Positions 16,421 to 25,054 of a DNA stretch of 64,000 nt are shown one piece after another (the first letter of the stretch is position 1; each line of letters starts with the position of its first letter). The translations under genes were made by a program, and so were the position numbers. The notes below the pieces were generated by a model, which was not told the origin of the DNA, made no database searches, and saw only the letters and a program-made list of their open reading frames with translations. Source of the stretch: an uncultured Prevotellaceae bacterium (GTDB lineage: Bacteria; Bacteroidota; Bacteroidia; Bacteroidales; Muribaculaceae); contig ONGE01000007.1 in NCBI GenBank assembly GCA_900317325.1, positions 29,244 to 93,243 on the forward strand, written 5' to 3'.

Positions 16421-17551
16421 TCATTCGGGATTAATGGCCTTGGCAAAACGCACTTGACTCTTGTATTCGGGGAAGTTGAGGGTGAGGATCACACCGTTCT
16501 CGACGGTGGCATAGGCATCGTCGTCAATCGGCTCCATCGTGGCATCTATCCAGCTGAGATTGTAGTTCCCCGTGAACAGGGTGCGGGTGATGTGCCCTTT
16601 CTTCATGCCAGGTTGCCACATGGATTTCTTGACCTGTGCCCCGTCAATGTAAATAATGTCATAGCCGTCATCGGCCCTGACAATGGCAAGCGTGTAGCGG
16701 CCGCCCAAGCGCAACCATTCCTCCTCCATGTCACGGTCGAGATAGGTCCAGTAGCCCTCGACGGGATCAGCGCTCTGTTCGAAATAGGCATCCAGTGTCT
16801 CGAGGGTCCATGCTGTGGTCGTGGCCACGACTTGTTGATCGTTGTTGATGGTGAGTACGGCACGTTCGATGGCCACGCGGGCGCCAGGACCAGTCAGATA
16901 ACCCACACGAACTGTGCCGATTGGCCTGGAGATCGGGGCTTCCAGCACTTGATTGAGTTCATCTTTACCGACCGAAACGATGACGTTGCGCTCGTCAACA
17001 TCAACGCTGAGGTTGTTCAGGTCATCCTCGAGCGATACGCCTTTTTTCAAGATGACCGATGCCTTTACAGTTTTCTCACCGTTGCTCACTTGTACAAGGG
17101 AAACTTGCATGGTGCGCTCGTCGGTGATATCATCATAGGGGGTGCTGTTGTCGCAACTCAGCACCACAGCGCAATAATTGCCCTGGTCATCATCGTTGAA
17201 GACGAGTCCCCATTGCGTGTGGGTGACGGCACTCTTGGCACCGGTCATGGGATTCTTGATCGACATGGTCTTGCCCTGTTTGTTGTTCAGGTTGGCCAGG
17301 CGCAGCTGGTAGCGGTAGGCCGTGCTGTTGATGCCCATGGTGTCGATGGTGACGGCGGTTGCCATGGTGGCGTTTTCCTCGATAAGGTATTCGCCCTCGA
17401 TGGTCTTGTAGCGTCCGGCCATCCGCATGCCGGGGTGCGGGTATAGACTGCCAAAGTCGTTTCTCACCGAGTTATAATACGACCTGCCATCGGCCATGAA
17501 TGTGCTCATAGCCACCAGTCCTGCTACTATAGCCAGTAATATCTTTCTCAT
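16421..17551 (-). CDS. Exported protein of unknown function
   Basis: 376-residue protein with a signal peptide (MRKILLAIVAGLVAMSTFMA) and no lipobox or further membrane segment. The body alternates beta strands and contains two apparent halves ending in TTTAWTLETLDAYFEQ (about 245-260) and a C-terminal beta domain with YIDGAQVKKSMW. The composition suggests beta-sandwich (lectin or laminin-G-like) modules, but I recognise no family. It is 36 bases downstream of rlmH on the same strand, so it may be read through from there. Confidence 0.6.
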   Translation of the reverse strand: MRKILLAIVAGLVAMSTFMADGRSYYNSVRNDFGSLYPHPGMRMAGRYKTIEGEYLIEENATMATAVTIDTMGINSTAYRYQLRLANLNNKQGKTMSIKNPMTGAKSAVTHTQWGLVFNDDDQGNYCAVVLSCDNSTPYDDITDERTMQVSLVQVSNGEKTVKASVILKKGVSLEDDLNNLSVDVDERNVIVSVGKDELNQVLEAPISRPIGTVRVGYLTGPGARVAIERAVLTINNDQQVVATTTAWTLETLDAYFEQSADPVEGYWTYLDRDMEEEWLRLGGRYTLAIVRADDGYDIIYIDGAQVKKSMWQPGMKKGHITRTLFTGNYNLSWIDATMEPIDDDAYATVENGVILTLNFPEYKSQVRFAKAINPE

Positions 17552-17587
17552 AATATATAGTCAAAAAAACAACAGCTGATAGCTGAC

Positions 17588-18061
17588 CTACTCATGATGA
17601 TAAGGCTCATGCCGCAAGATGGTAAAAGCCCTGTACAGTTGCTCGACAAAGATGAGTCGCACCAACTCGTGCGGGAAAGTCATCTTGCTGAGGGATATCT
17701 TCTCGTTGGCGCGGTCATACACTTCTTGGGAAAAACCGTAAGGTCCTCCCACGACAAACACCACGCGCTTGCAGCCGCTGGCCATGCGTCGTTGCAGCCA
17801 CTGGCTGTAATCCATGGAGGTGCGTTCGGTGCCGTGCTCGTCGAGCAGCACGACATGATCGCTGGTGTCAAGTGCAGCGAGCAATGATTTGCCTTCGGCT
17901 ACCTTTTGTTGCGCCTCGCTCATGTTGCGAGTGCTCTTCACATCACCGATGTACTGGATGTTGAACTGTACATAGTGCTGCAATCGCTTGACGTATTCCT
18001 CGATGCCTTGACGCACGAAACCAACCTCGGTCTTACCGATCACGGCGAGCGTAATTTTCAT
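17588..18061 (-). CDS. rlmH: 23S rRNA (pseudouridine1915-N3)-methyltransferase
   Basis: SPOUT-fold enzyme that methylates pseudouridine 1915 in helix 69 of 23S rRNA. Its 157 residues match the family. The FVVGGPYGF SAM-binding loop and the C-terminal LVRLIFVEQLYRAFTILRHEPYHHE region (positions 133-157) are diagnostic. It is divergent from nadC with a 97-base shared promoter region. Confidence 0.96.
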   Translation of the reverse strand: MKITLAVIGKTEVGFVRQGIEEYVKRLQHYVQFNIQYIGDVKSTRNMSEAQQKVAEGKSLLAALDTSDHVVLLDEHGTERTSMDYSQWLQRRMASGCKRVVFVVGGPYGFSQEVYDRANEKISLSKMTFPHELVRLIFVEQLYRAFTILRHEPYHHE

Positions 18062-18120
18062 ATTGTGCTTTTGTTTGATTGATTATTGCCACAAAATTAG
18101 CTAATTCGTCAAGAATTACC

Positions 18121-18128
18121 TAACTTTG
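18121..18128 (+). promoter_or_regulatory. -7 box for nadC
   Basis: TAACTTTG matches TAnnTTTG and lies 30 bases before the nadC ATG. Only a weak -33 (TTAG, spacing 20) precedes it. Confidence 0.55.
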
Positions 18129-18158
18129 TGGTCGGAAATTGATAAATATTGGAATGAT

Positions 18159-19007
18159 ATGAAAACTCGTGAAGAACTGATTGATGAGCTGATTGACTTG
18201 GCATTTGCCGAGGACATCGGTGATGGCGACGCTACCACATTGTGCTGCATTCCCGACGACGAGATCGGGCGCCAGCGACTGATCGTGAAAGAGGAGGGAA
18301 TCCTGGCAGGTGTGGAAATCGCCCGCCGCGTGTTTGAGAAGTTTGACCCGGAGCTGAAGATGGAAGTCATGATCGGTGACGGTGCCCACGTGAAACCTGG
18401 CGACATCGCCTTTGTCGTAACTGGCAAGGTGCGCTCTTTGTTGCAGACCGAGCGCTTGATGCTCAACATCATGCAGCGCATGAGCGGCGTGGCAACGACC
18501 ACGGCACGTTACGCCAAGTGCCTTGAGGGTCTCAAAACTCGCGTCCTGGATACCCGTAAGACCACGCCAGGCATGCGAATGCTCGAGAAAGAGGCTGTCA
18601 AGATTGGCGGCGGTTGCAACCACCGCATCGGCCTGTTCGACATGATTCTGCTCAAGGACAATCATGTGGACTTTGCCGGCGGTATCGTGCCTGCTATCGA
18701 GAATGCTCATCGGTGGTGCAAGGAGAACGGCAAGGACCTCAAGATTGAGATTGAGGTGCGCAACTTCGACGAGTTGCAGCAGGTGCTCGACCACGGCGGT
18801 GTGGACCGCGTGATGCTCGACAACTTCAGTGTCGAGAACACCCGCAAGGCCGTTGAACTGATTGACGGTAGGGTAGAGACCGAGTCCAGTGGCGGTATCA
18901 CCATCGACACGCTGCGTGCCTATGGCGAGTGTGGTGTGGACTACATCTCGGTGGGTGCCCTCACGCACTCCATCAAGTCGCTTGACATGAGTTTCAAGGC
19001 GTGCTGA
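18159..19007 (+). CDS. nadC: Nicotinate-nucleotide pyrophosphorylase (carboxylating)
   Basis: Quinolinate phosphoribosyltransferase of NAD synthesis: quinolinate plus PRPP to nicotinate mononucleotide, CO2 and PPi. Its 282 residues match the family. DTRKTTPGMR and the KIGGGCNHRIGLFDMILLKDNH active-site region (parts of 142-180) are clear, and SGGI-DTLRAYGECGVDYISVGALTHS closes the barrel. The start is the ATG at MKTREEL. An upstream TTG lies inside the promoter -7 box and cannot be the start. The stop overlaps the next gene's ATG by one base. Confidence 0.95.
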   Translation: MKTREELIDELIDLAFAEDIGDGDATTLCCIPDDEIGRQRLIVKEEGILAGVEIARRVFEKFDPELKMEVMIGDGAHVKPGDIAFVVTGKVRSLLQTERLMLNIMQRMSGVATTTARYAKCLEGLKTRVLDTRKTTPGMRMLEKEAVKIGGGCNHRIGLFDMILLKDNHVDFAGGIVPAIENAHRWCKENGKDLKIEIEVRNFDELQQVLDHGGVDRVMLDNFSVENTRKAVELIDGRVETESSGGITIDTLRAYGECGVDYISVGALTHSIKSLDMSFKAC

Positions 19008-20101
19008 TGAGCGCCTCACTCACATTGAATGATATCACCCCGCTCTCCATCCCTGGTGTGGAGAGCGGTTACCCTATTGTCGTCGCTGGCCCGTGCAGTG
19101 CCGAGACCTTGCAGCAGACGCTTGACACCGCCAGGGCTTTGAGTGCTGCAGGTGTCAAGGTGTTCAGGGCAGGAATATGGAAACCGCGCACGATGCCCGG
19201 CGGCTTTGAGGGCGTGGGCGACATCGGTCTGCAATGGCTTGCCCAAGTGAAACGCGAGACTGGAATGATGGTGGCTACCGAGGTGGCCACTGTTGAGCAT
19301 GTACGAGCTGCGCTTGATGCGGGTATCGACATCCTATGGATCGGGGCTCGCACGACAGCCAATCCGTTTGCCATTCAGGACATCGCCGATGCCTTACAGG
19401 GACACAGCGACGTGGCGGTGCTGGTAAAAAATCCGGTTAATCCCGACCTGGACTTGTGGCTGGGCGCTTTGCAGCGCATCCGCAATGCCAGCATCACACG
19501 CCTGGCGGCTGTGCATCGCGGCTTCAGTTCTGCTGGCCAACACCTTTACCGCAACGACCCTCAGTGGCACATCCCCTTTGAGTTACGCCGCCTTGCTCCT
19601 GGCATGACCATCCTGTGTGATCCGTCACACATCGGTGGTAAGCGAGAGTTTGTTGAACCCTTGTCTCAACTGGCTCTTGATGCTGGTTTTGACGGCCTGA
19701 TGATTGAGTGTCACTGTGATCCTGACCGTGCCCTGAGTGACAGCGCCCAGCAAGTGACGCCTGGCGCATTGAGCACGATTCTCAAGAAGCTCGTTGTGCG
19801 TTCAGGGATTCCTGTTGAGGACGAATTGGGGCTCTTGCGCCAGCAGATTGATGACTGTGATCATGAACTGCTCGCTGTCCTGGCGCGCCGCATGAGCGTC
19901 TCGCGCGAGATAGGACGTTTCAAGAAGGCTCACAACCTGCGCGTGGTGCAACCTGCCCGCTATCAGGATATCATGAAAGCTCGTATAGAAGAAGGTGATT
20001 CATTGGGTCTCTCTTCTGGTTTTACCCAAGCGATCATGCAGACGATTCACGAGGAAAGTGTCCGTCAGCAACTGGATCTTCTTAATGAGAATTCAAAATG
20101 A
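19007..20101 (+). CDS. Bifunctional DAHP synthase / chorismate mutase (type II fusion)
   Basis: Catalyses the first shikimate step (PEP plus erythrose 4-phosphate to DAHP) and the chorismate to prephenate step. The N-terminal part (about 1-260) is a DAHP synthase I/KDSA-type barrel with AGPCSAE, KPRTMPG, GARTTANP and CDPSHIGGKRE. The C-terminal part (about 275-360) is an AroQ helical chorismate mutase with LRQQIDDCDHELLAVLARRM. Such fusions are typical of Bacteroidetes, where the mutase domain can make the synthase sensitive to prephenate. The start ATG overlaps the nadC stop (TGATGA). No other aromatic pathway gene is adjacent. Confidence 0.92.
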   Translation: MSASLTLNDITPLSIPGVESGYPIVVAGPCSAETLQQTLDTARALSAAGVKVFRAGIWKPRTMPGGFEGVGDIGLQWLAQVKRETGMMVATEVATVEHVRAALDAGIDILWIGARTTANPFAIQDIADALQGHSDVAVLVKNPVNPDLDLWLGALQRIRNASITRLAAVHRGFSSAGQHLYRNDPQWHIPFELRRLAPGMTILCDPSHIGGKREFVEPLSQLALDAGFDGLMIECHCDPDRALSDSAQQVTPGALSTILKKLVVRSGIPVEDELGLLRQQIDDCDHELLAVLARRMSVSREIGRFKKAHNLRVVQPARYQDIMKARIEEGDSLGLSSGFTQAIMQTIHEESVRQQLDLLNENSK

Positions 20102-20820
20102 AAAGAGTGATTATTATCGGGGCTTCGTCGGGCATGGGCATGGAAGTGGCCAAACTGTTCCTTGACGAGGGTTGTCGTTTGGGTGTTGCGGCCCGACGTG
20201 AGGACCGTCTGCAAGCTTTGAAGCAATTGGCACCCGACAGGGTGGAGGTGCAGGCTATTGACGTTACTGCCGATGATGCGACTTCACGCCTTAGGGCACT
20301 CATTGACCGTCTCGGTGGCATGGATTTGTTTTTCTATGCCTCAGGTATCGGCAAGCAGAACCGCACATTAACGCCCGATATCGAACTTAATACAGTCAAC
20401 ACCAACGGCATGGGCTTCACCCGCATGATAGGGGAGGCCTATCGCTACTTTGCCGAGCGCGGCGAGGGCCATATCGTTGCCATCACGAGTATTGCCGGCA
20501 CTAAGGGTCTGGGGCCCGCACCGTCCTATTCGGCTACCAAGGCATTCCAGAATGTCTATCTCCAGTCCCTTGAGCAGCAGGCCAATGCCCGCAACTTGAA
20601 AATCCGTTTTACGGATATCCGTCCCGGCTTCGTTGATACCGACCTGTTGGCAGACAATATCCGTTATCCCATGATGCTCAAGCCCGAGAAAGTCGCCCGT
20701 CAAATTGTCAGCGCCATCCACAGTCATCGCCACATCAAGGTCATCGACTGGCGCTATGCCGTGTTGACCGCCCTGTGGCGCCGTCTCCCGCGCTCCCTGT
20801 GGCGTCACCTCAAACTGTAA
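20098..20820 (+). CDS. Short-chain dehydrogenase/reductase (SDR)
   Basis: 240-residue classical SDR oxidoreductase. Features: NAD(P)-binding GASSGMG (8-14), the AARRED stretch suggesting an NADP preference, catalytic serine in ITSIAG, and YSATK active-site Tyr/Lys (about 143-147). The basic C-terminal tail (RRLPRSLWRHLKL) could touch the membrane. Its ATG overlaps the previous stop by 4 bases, so it is translationally coupled to the DAHP synthase gene. The substrate is unknown. Confidence 0.85.
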   Translation: MKRVIIIGASSGMGMEVAKLFLDEGCRLGVAARREDRLQALKQLAPDRVEVQAIDVTADDATSRLRALIDRLGGMDLFFYASGIGKQNRTLTPDIELNTVNTNGMGFTRMIGEAYRYFAERGEGHIVAITSIAGTKGLGPAPSYSATKAFQNVYLQSLEQQANARNLKIRFTDIRPGFVDTDLLADNIRYPMMLKPEKVARQIVSAIHSHRHIKVIDWRYAVLTALWRRLPRSLWRHLKL

Positions 20821-20829
20821 CCCGGTTTC

Positions 20830-20864
20830 CTTTCTCCTTTCTCCTTTCTCCTTTCTCCTTTCTC
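20830..20864 (+). repeat. Perfect seven-base tandem repeat CTTTCTC, five copies
   Basis: Five exact CTTTCTC units in the spacer between the convergent SDR and NlpC/P60 genes, with a C/T-rich decayed edge on the right. This is the most regular of the heptamer tracts in the window. Confidence 0.95.
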
Positions 20865-20890
20865 TCCCTCTTGCCTCTCTTGTCCTGTAA

Positions 20891-20909
20891 ACCGAGGCTG
20901 CGCCTCGGT
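20891..20909. other. Perfect hairpin in the SDR / NlpC spacer
   Basis: ACCGAGGC-TGC-GCCTCGGT is an 8-bp perfect stem between convergent genes. It has no following T run, so terminator function is possible but unproven. Confidence 0.5.
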
Positions 20910-20968
20910 AGTTACACCGTGCGTTCAGTCATTTTTAGTCTTGTCCTTGTTGATTGTCACCAGCGCTG

Positions 20969-21619
20969 TTACTTGTCATCCTTGGTGATGACGCGGGCAG
21001 CGGTGTGGAAATGGGTGGCGTAGTAGTTCTGGCGCAGGTCATCAACAGCAACGCCGCGAGACGATGATGCGTGAACGAATTTGTTGTCCTTCAGGTAGAT
21101 GCCCACATGGGAGACGTGCCCGTCGCTGCTGGTGATGAAGAAGACGAGGTCACCCTCCTTGAGATCGTCAAGATCAATGGGTTCACAGTTCTGCTCAAGC
21201 ATCTTGGCGGAATTGCGGTGCACCTTGATACCATAGACTTCCAGATACACCTCCATGACCATGCCCGAGCAATCGGTGCCCTCGCCACAGGTGTGTGCGG
21301 CATAGACATAGGGGGTGCCGAGCCAGCGCTTGAGCTCCTTGTACAGTTTCTTGTTGTCTTTCCTGCCCAGTTTGATGTCCAGGCGCGCCCATTCATCGCT
21401 CACCAGGCCGTGGCCGCTTTGGGGAATGGGCTTTTTCTTGTCGTCGGTTTTTTTTGAGGCTGAACCCTTGTCATCGTCGGATGAATTATTGCGGTTGCGG
21501 CGTTCATGGTATGGGCGATAGGTGTGTGTGTTATTGTTGGTGGTACGGCACGATACCACTGGCAGCGACAAGAGTATCGCCGCTGCCAGATAAAGTATCG
21601 ATTTGCCTTTATGACTCAT
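20969..21619 (-). CDS. NlpC/P60 (C40) peptidoglycan hydrolase lipoprotein
   Basis: 216-residue predicted D-glutamyl-diamino acid endopeptidase acting on peptidoglycan. It has lipobox Cys24 (VVSC), a low-complexity Asn/Arg/Asp/Lys linker (about 27-65), and an NlpC/P60 domain. The catalytic Cys117 lies in GTDCSG, His171 in VSHVGIYL, and the third polar residue is His183 in FVHASS. It is the last gene of a long minus-strand cluster and its ATG overlaps the DUF5606 stop by one base. Confidence 0.92.
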   Translation of the reverse strand: MSHKGKSILYLAAAILLSLPVVSCRTTNNNTHTYRPYHERRNRNNSSDDDKGSASKKTDDKKKPIPQSGHGLVSDEWARLDIKLGRKDNKKLYKELKRWLGTPYVYAAHTCGEGTDCSGMVMEVYLEVYGIKVHRNSAKMLEQNCEPIDLDDLKEGDLVFFITSSDGHVSHVGIYLKDNKFVHASSSRGVAVDDLRQNYYATHFHTAARVITKDDK

Positions 21620-22065
21620 CAGTCTTTGGTTTCCTCGGCAGGTGTTTCAGCTTCTGCTTCTTTTTCCTCTTCTTCCTTTGCGGTGAAATCTGTGATGCCA
21701 GCACCAACGAGGATGTTATACCAAGCGATGATCTTCTTGATGTCGCTGTTGTGTACGCGCTCAGCATCCCAGTTCTCCAGAACACCGGCCATGAACTCGT
21801 GCATCTGGTCGGGAGTGGCTACTGTCTTAACGTCGATGGGTTTGTTCTCATATTTCTTACCGATATTCTCAAAAACCTGTGCCAGGGAGATGTCATCGGC
21901 AGTGGTGAAAATCGAAATGTCACCCAGCGCCATCACGCGTTCACGGGCATGAACAGGGAAACGTTTGCCGTCGGCAAAAGACTCAACCAAGATCATATTC
22001 TTGCCATAGGAAACAAGTTTGTAGAGTCCGGGACGTCCCGAGATAGATAAAATTTTCTTCAGCAT
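21619..22065 (-). CDS. DUF5606 family protein
   Basis: 148-residue soluble protein conserved in Bacteroidetes, beginning MLKKILSISGRPGLYKLVSYG. An SH3-like N-terminal half and a helical C-terminal half are expected, followed by an acidic Glu/Ala tail (about 128-148). No function is known for the family. It lies between coaE and the NlpC/P60 gene in a housekeeping cluster. The sequence shows no signal peptide or membrane helix. Confidence 0.82.
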   Translation of the reverse strand: MLKKILSISGRPGLYKLVSYGKNMILVESFADGKRFPVHARERVMALGDISIFTTADDISLAQVFENIGKKYENKPIDVKTVATPDQMHEFMAGVLENWDAERVHNSDIKKIIAWYNILVGAGITDFTAKEEEEKEAEAETPAEETKD

Positions 22066-22096
22066 AGTTTAAAGTTGTAATAATGTTGATTTAAAG

Positions 22097-22690
22097 CTAT
22101 TGTTTGTTGTTTGTATTCTGTAACAGTCGTGTGACTTGTGGCAGCAGGGCCGTGTCATTGTCGTTGATGATGACCTGTTCGCCGTCCATCACGCTTTCTT
22201 CGATGAGCTGTGCAGCCATGCGTTCTTTCACTTGTTCACTGGTGAGTCCGCTGCGGGCCATGACGCGGTCGATGCGCACATCGTCGGGCGCAGTCACGTG
22301 CCACACTTCGTCCACCAGATGGTCAAGTCCTGAGGTTCGCAGCAGGGCAGTCTCGACAAAGGCGGTGTCGGCACCTAGTGCGGCTTGCTCTCCTGCCCAT
22401 CGTTGCATGTCTCGTGCAGTAGCAGGATGAACGATGCCGTTGAGACGGGCCAAGGCGTTGTCGTCGGCAAACGCCACACGGCTCAGGTGCTGACGGTTCA
22501 GCGACCCGTCGTCAAGATAGGTGTCCTTGCCGAAGGCTTCGACAAGCTGATCACGCACCAGGGCATCGTCGGTCATGAGCGCTTTGGCACGGGAATCACA
22601 GTCATAGACCTCATGACCCATGACTTGAACCATACGCGCGACAACACTCTTGCCGCTGCCTATGCCACCGGTGATTGCAATCAACTTCAT
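22097..22690 (-). CDS. coaE: Dephospho-CoA kinase
   Basis: Last step of coenzyme A synthesis: ATP-dependent 3'-phosphorylation of dephospho-CoA. Its 197 residues match the family. The P-loop GGIGSGKS (8-15), the DCDSRAKAL motif and the LID-region VMARSGLT are present. It starts 6 bases after the YbbR stop. Notably coaBC of the same pathway lies in the same cluster, about 6 kb upstream. Confidence 0.95.
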   Translation of the reverse strand: MKLIAITGGIGSGKSVVARMVQVMGHEVYDCDSRAKALMTDDALVRDQLVEAFGKDTYLDDGSLNRQHLSRVAFADDNALARLNGIVHPATARDMQRWAGEQAALGADTAFVETALLRTSGLDHLVDEVWHVTAPDDVRIDRVMARSGLTSEQVKERMAAQLIEESVMDGEQVIINDNDTALLPQVTRLLQNTNNKQ

Positions 22691-22696
22691 GCCTTG

Positions 22697-23659
22697 TCAA
22701 TGCTTCTCGATAATGTATTCTACACTGTCGTGAGAGAATGTCACATCTTGATAAGCGGCCGGCACTTCGCCAATCATCACCTTCACCTTGTTGTTGTGTG
22801 TCCCGAAGTCCACCGAGTTGTAGTCCACCACGGCAGTGATGCCTGCTTCCTCGGTGATGCGGCTCACGGGCGACATGTATTGCACCTCCACATCGCTGGG
22901 GAAGAGCAGCATTTTCACGCCTTTAGGAGCATTGCGGACAGCAATCTTGATGCGGCGCGTTTGTGGCTTCAGCTTCTCGATGGGTACCATGATGTTGATG
23001 GAGCGTGGCTCCACCACGGCACCGTTGATGGGAGCGATTGTCACATTGCGACGCAGGGTGTCGGTCAATTCAAGTTCCTCGACATGGTAGGTATAGACCT
23101 CGTTGATTTCGCTCAACGTCTTGGCGTCGCTGAAGACGAGCACCGAGTCCTGGCTCTGGATCAATGCACCGTATTGGGTGTAGTCCTCGCGGGGTTCCAC
23201 GATGATATCGGCCCTGACGGGCACTTTCTTGCCGGGCAGGTCGGTGAACTTGATGTTGATCGATTCTGGCAAGACACTCACAATGTTGGCATGCTTGTTA
23301 AGGACATGTGCAAGTGCCTTCTTCAAATGACTCTGGTCAATCTTGAAGGAACTGTTGCCGTCGCTGTAGTCGCTGAAGCGCAGCGTGAGTTTAGGCGTCT
23401 TGTGGAACAGATAGGAAAAGAACCTGTAGCCACGGTCGCGAACGGTGACTGTGAGCGTGTCAGGAACCTTGGCGAGCAGATGCACATTGCTGGGCAAACT
23501 CATCTCGACGGGCACTTCCACATCAAGCTGCACGTCACTGTTAAAGGTCAGGAAACTCCAGAACACGGCCGAGATGACCACAAAACCAAGGTAAAGCAAT
23601 ATCGACCTCGTGCGAGGCGATTGCCTTAGTCTTTCCTGTAGTTTGTCCCAGAGTTTCAT
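22697..23659 (-). CDS. YbbR-domain membrane protein
   Basis: 320-residue protein with one N-terminal transmembrane helix (about 18-38, RSILLYLGFVVISAVFWSFL) and extracytoplasmic YbbR-like repeats in the rest, for example VPVRADI and RRIKIAVRNAPKGV. YbbR (CdaR) proteins regulate diadenylate cyclase in Firmicutes. In Bacteroidetes the partner is not established, and no cyclase gene is in the window. It lies between yajC and coaE, a conserved order in the phylum. Confidence 0.82.
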   Translation of the reverse strand: MKLWDKLQERLRQSPRTRSILLYLGFVVISAVFWSFLTFNSDVQLDVEVPVEMSLPSNVHLLAKVPDTLTVTVRDRGYRFFSYLFHKTPKLTLRFSDYSDGNSSFKIDQSHLKKALAHVLNKHANIVSVLPESINIKFTDLPGKKVPVRADIIVEPREDYTQYGALIQSQDSVLVFSDAKTLSEINEVYTYHVEELELTDTLRRNVTIAPINGAVVEPRSINIMVPIEKLKPQTRRIKIAVRNAPKGVKMLLFPSDVEVQYMSPVSRITEEAGITAVVDYNSVDFGTHNNKVKVMIGEVPAAYQDVTFSHDSVEYIIEKH

Positions 23660-23692
23660 TGGTGATAATATTCGACTGTCGTTGATTACGGG

Positions 23693-24013
23693 TTATTTCG
23701 TGTTAAGGTCGCTACCGTCGGGCATCGAGATAGCGCTCTTGTCGAACTTGATGCGCACGCCGTCGGCCACCTCGAGGAGGACGGTGTTGTCCTTGATTTC
23801 ACGAATGCGGCCGTAGATACCGCCGATGGTCACCACCTTGTCGCCGTTCTTGAGGCTGTCATGGAACGCTTTGATCTTTTTCTGCTTCTTCTGTTGCGGA
23901 GCGATAATGAAGAAATAGAAGATGGCGAACAGCGCGACAATCATGAGCAACGACATCATTCCGCTGCCACCGGTTTGATTGCCTGTGCTTTGCAATAAAA
24001 TTGTGTAAAGCAT
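23693..24013 (-). CDS. yajC: Preprotein translocase subunit YajC
   Basis: 106-residue inner-membrane protein of the SecDF-YajC complex that assists Sec export. It has one transmembrane helix (about 18-40, MMSLLMIVALFAIFYFFII) followed by PQQKKQKK and the small soluble domain with GDKVVTIGGIYG. The length is as expected. It sits between nusB and the ybbR-like gene, a common Bacteroidetes order. Confidence 0.94.
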   Translation of the reverse strand: MLYTILLQSTGNQTGGSGMMSLLMIVALFAIFYFFIIAPQQKKQKKIKAFHDSLKNGDKVVTIGGIYGRIREIKDNTVLLEVADGVRIKFDKSAISMPDGSDLNTK

Positions 24014-24060
24014 AATCTTGTTGATTTAGAATATTAATAATGTATTTCTTGTCTCGATGA

Positions 24061-24993
24061 TCAGGGCTTGATGATTTTGCCCTCGTGGCGCAAACGCTTG
24101 ATGGCATTGTTGAGGATGCCGTTCACGAACTTGCCGCTGGCAGCGGTGCTGAAGTTCTTGGCCAGCTCAATATACTCGTTGAGCGTCACTGCAGTCGGGA
24201 TTTTTTCAAATGCGAGGGCCTCGGCCAGGGCAGTGCACATGATGATGCGGTCCATGAGCACGATGCGGTCCTTGTCCCAGCGACTGTCCTGTACCAACTC
24301 GTCGATCAAGGCATTGTTCTCGGGCATCATGGTGACGGTGGCCTTAAACAGTTCCTTGCCGAATTCGCTGTCTTCCTCGTCCTTGAACATGGGCAAGATG
24401 GCATCTTCATCACCCTCGGCGATGCGGCGGAAGGTCTTGCACACGAATTGCAACGTCAAGTCCACATCGTCCTCGGTCCAGAACAGTGAACGCTGCTCGA
24501 TGGCGTCGGCCATGTTCTCGTCGGGCACGATGACCTGCTTGAGGAGCTGTTGCCACAGCAGGCTGTCGCCGATGTCAGTGACCTCATCGTCGGCCATGTA
24601 GTCGTTGTACAAGTCGCTCTTGATGACCTTGTCGAGCATCAGGCGCTCAAAGATGGGATCGTCGTTCCATGTGATGGAATGGTCTTGAGCGTACTGCTGC
24701 AACTGCTCGTTGGCGGCCAGGGCGGCAACCAGCCGGTTGTTGACAAACTTCATGTTGGGGTTGAGGTCTTCCTCGGTGGGCATGTACTTGTTGCGGGCCT
24801 CGTCGAGTTTTATCTCCTGGATGTGCGTCAGCTCTATCGGCAGACGCATCAGGTAGTGATACAACTCGTAGGTCTTGTCAAGACACGTGTCCAGGTCCTT
24901 CAGGGCACTGGCAAGCGTGCGCTCGGGACGGGTAAGTACATAGGAGTACAGATTCTGTACAACTTTGGTCCTTATTAAAACTCGATTTATCAT
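24061..24993 (-). CDS. nusB: Transcription antitermination factor NusB (long form)
   Basis: 310-residue version typical of Bacteroidetes, about twice the E. coli length. A helical N-terminal extension (about 1-170) precedes the NusB domain (about 175-305), which contains DSRWDKDRIVLMDRIIMCTALAE and AVTLNEYIELAKNF. It works with NusE in rRNA antitermination. I use the ATG at MINRVLIRTK rather than the longer upstream start, because family members begin with this block. A TAACTTTG -7 box lies at 25022-25015 on the minus strand. Confidence 0.92.
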   Translation of the reverse strand: MINRVLIRTKVVQNLYSYVLTRPERTLASALKDLDTCLDKTYELYHYLMRLPIELTHIQEIKLDEARNKYMPTEEDLNPNMKFVNNRLVAALAANEQLQQYAQDHSITWNDDPIFERLMLDKVIKSDLYNDYMADDEVTDIGDSLLWQQLLKQVIVPDENMADAIEQRSLFWTEDDVDLTLQFVCKTFRRIAEGDEDAILPMFKDEEDSEFGKELFKATVTMMPENNALIDELVQDSRWDKDRIVLMDRIIMCTALAEALAFEKIPTAVTLNEYIELAKNFSTAASGKFVNGILNNAIKRLRHEGKIIKP

Positions 24994-25054
24994 AAGTGTG
25001 ATCGTTTGAACTTGCAAAGTTACTCAAAAATGGCGATTTCACCAAGAAATGGGC

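Noticed and set aside
20830-20864. CRISPR array
   Set aside because: The repeats here and in other spacers are contiguous 7-base units without unique spacers, and no cas gene is present.
20775-21023. 82-codon plus-strand frame spanning the SDR end and spacer
   Set aside because: It consists largely of the CTTTCTC repeat and the antisense of the NlpC/P60 gene end.
22385-23629. 414-codon plus-strand frame across coaE and the YbbR gene
   Set aside because: Antisense to two recognised genes, no family motifs, no promoter or plausible start context.
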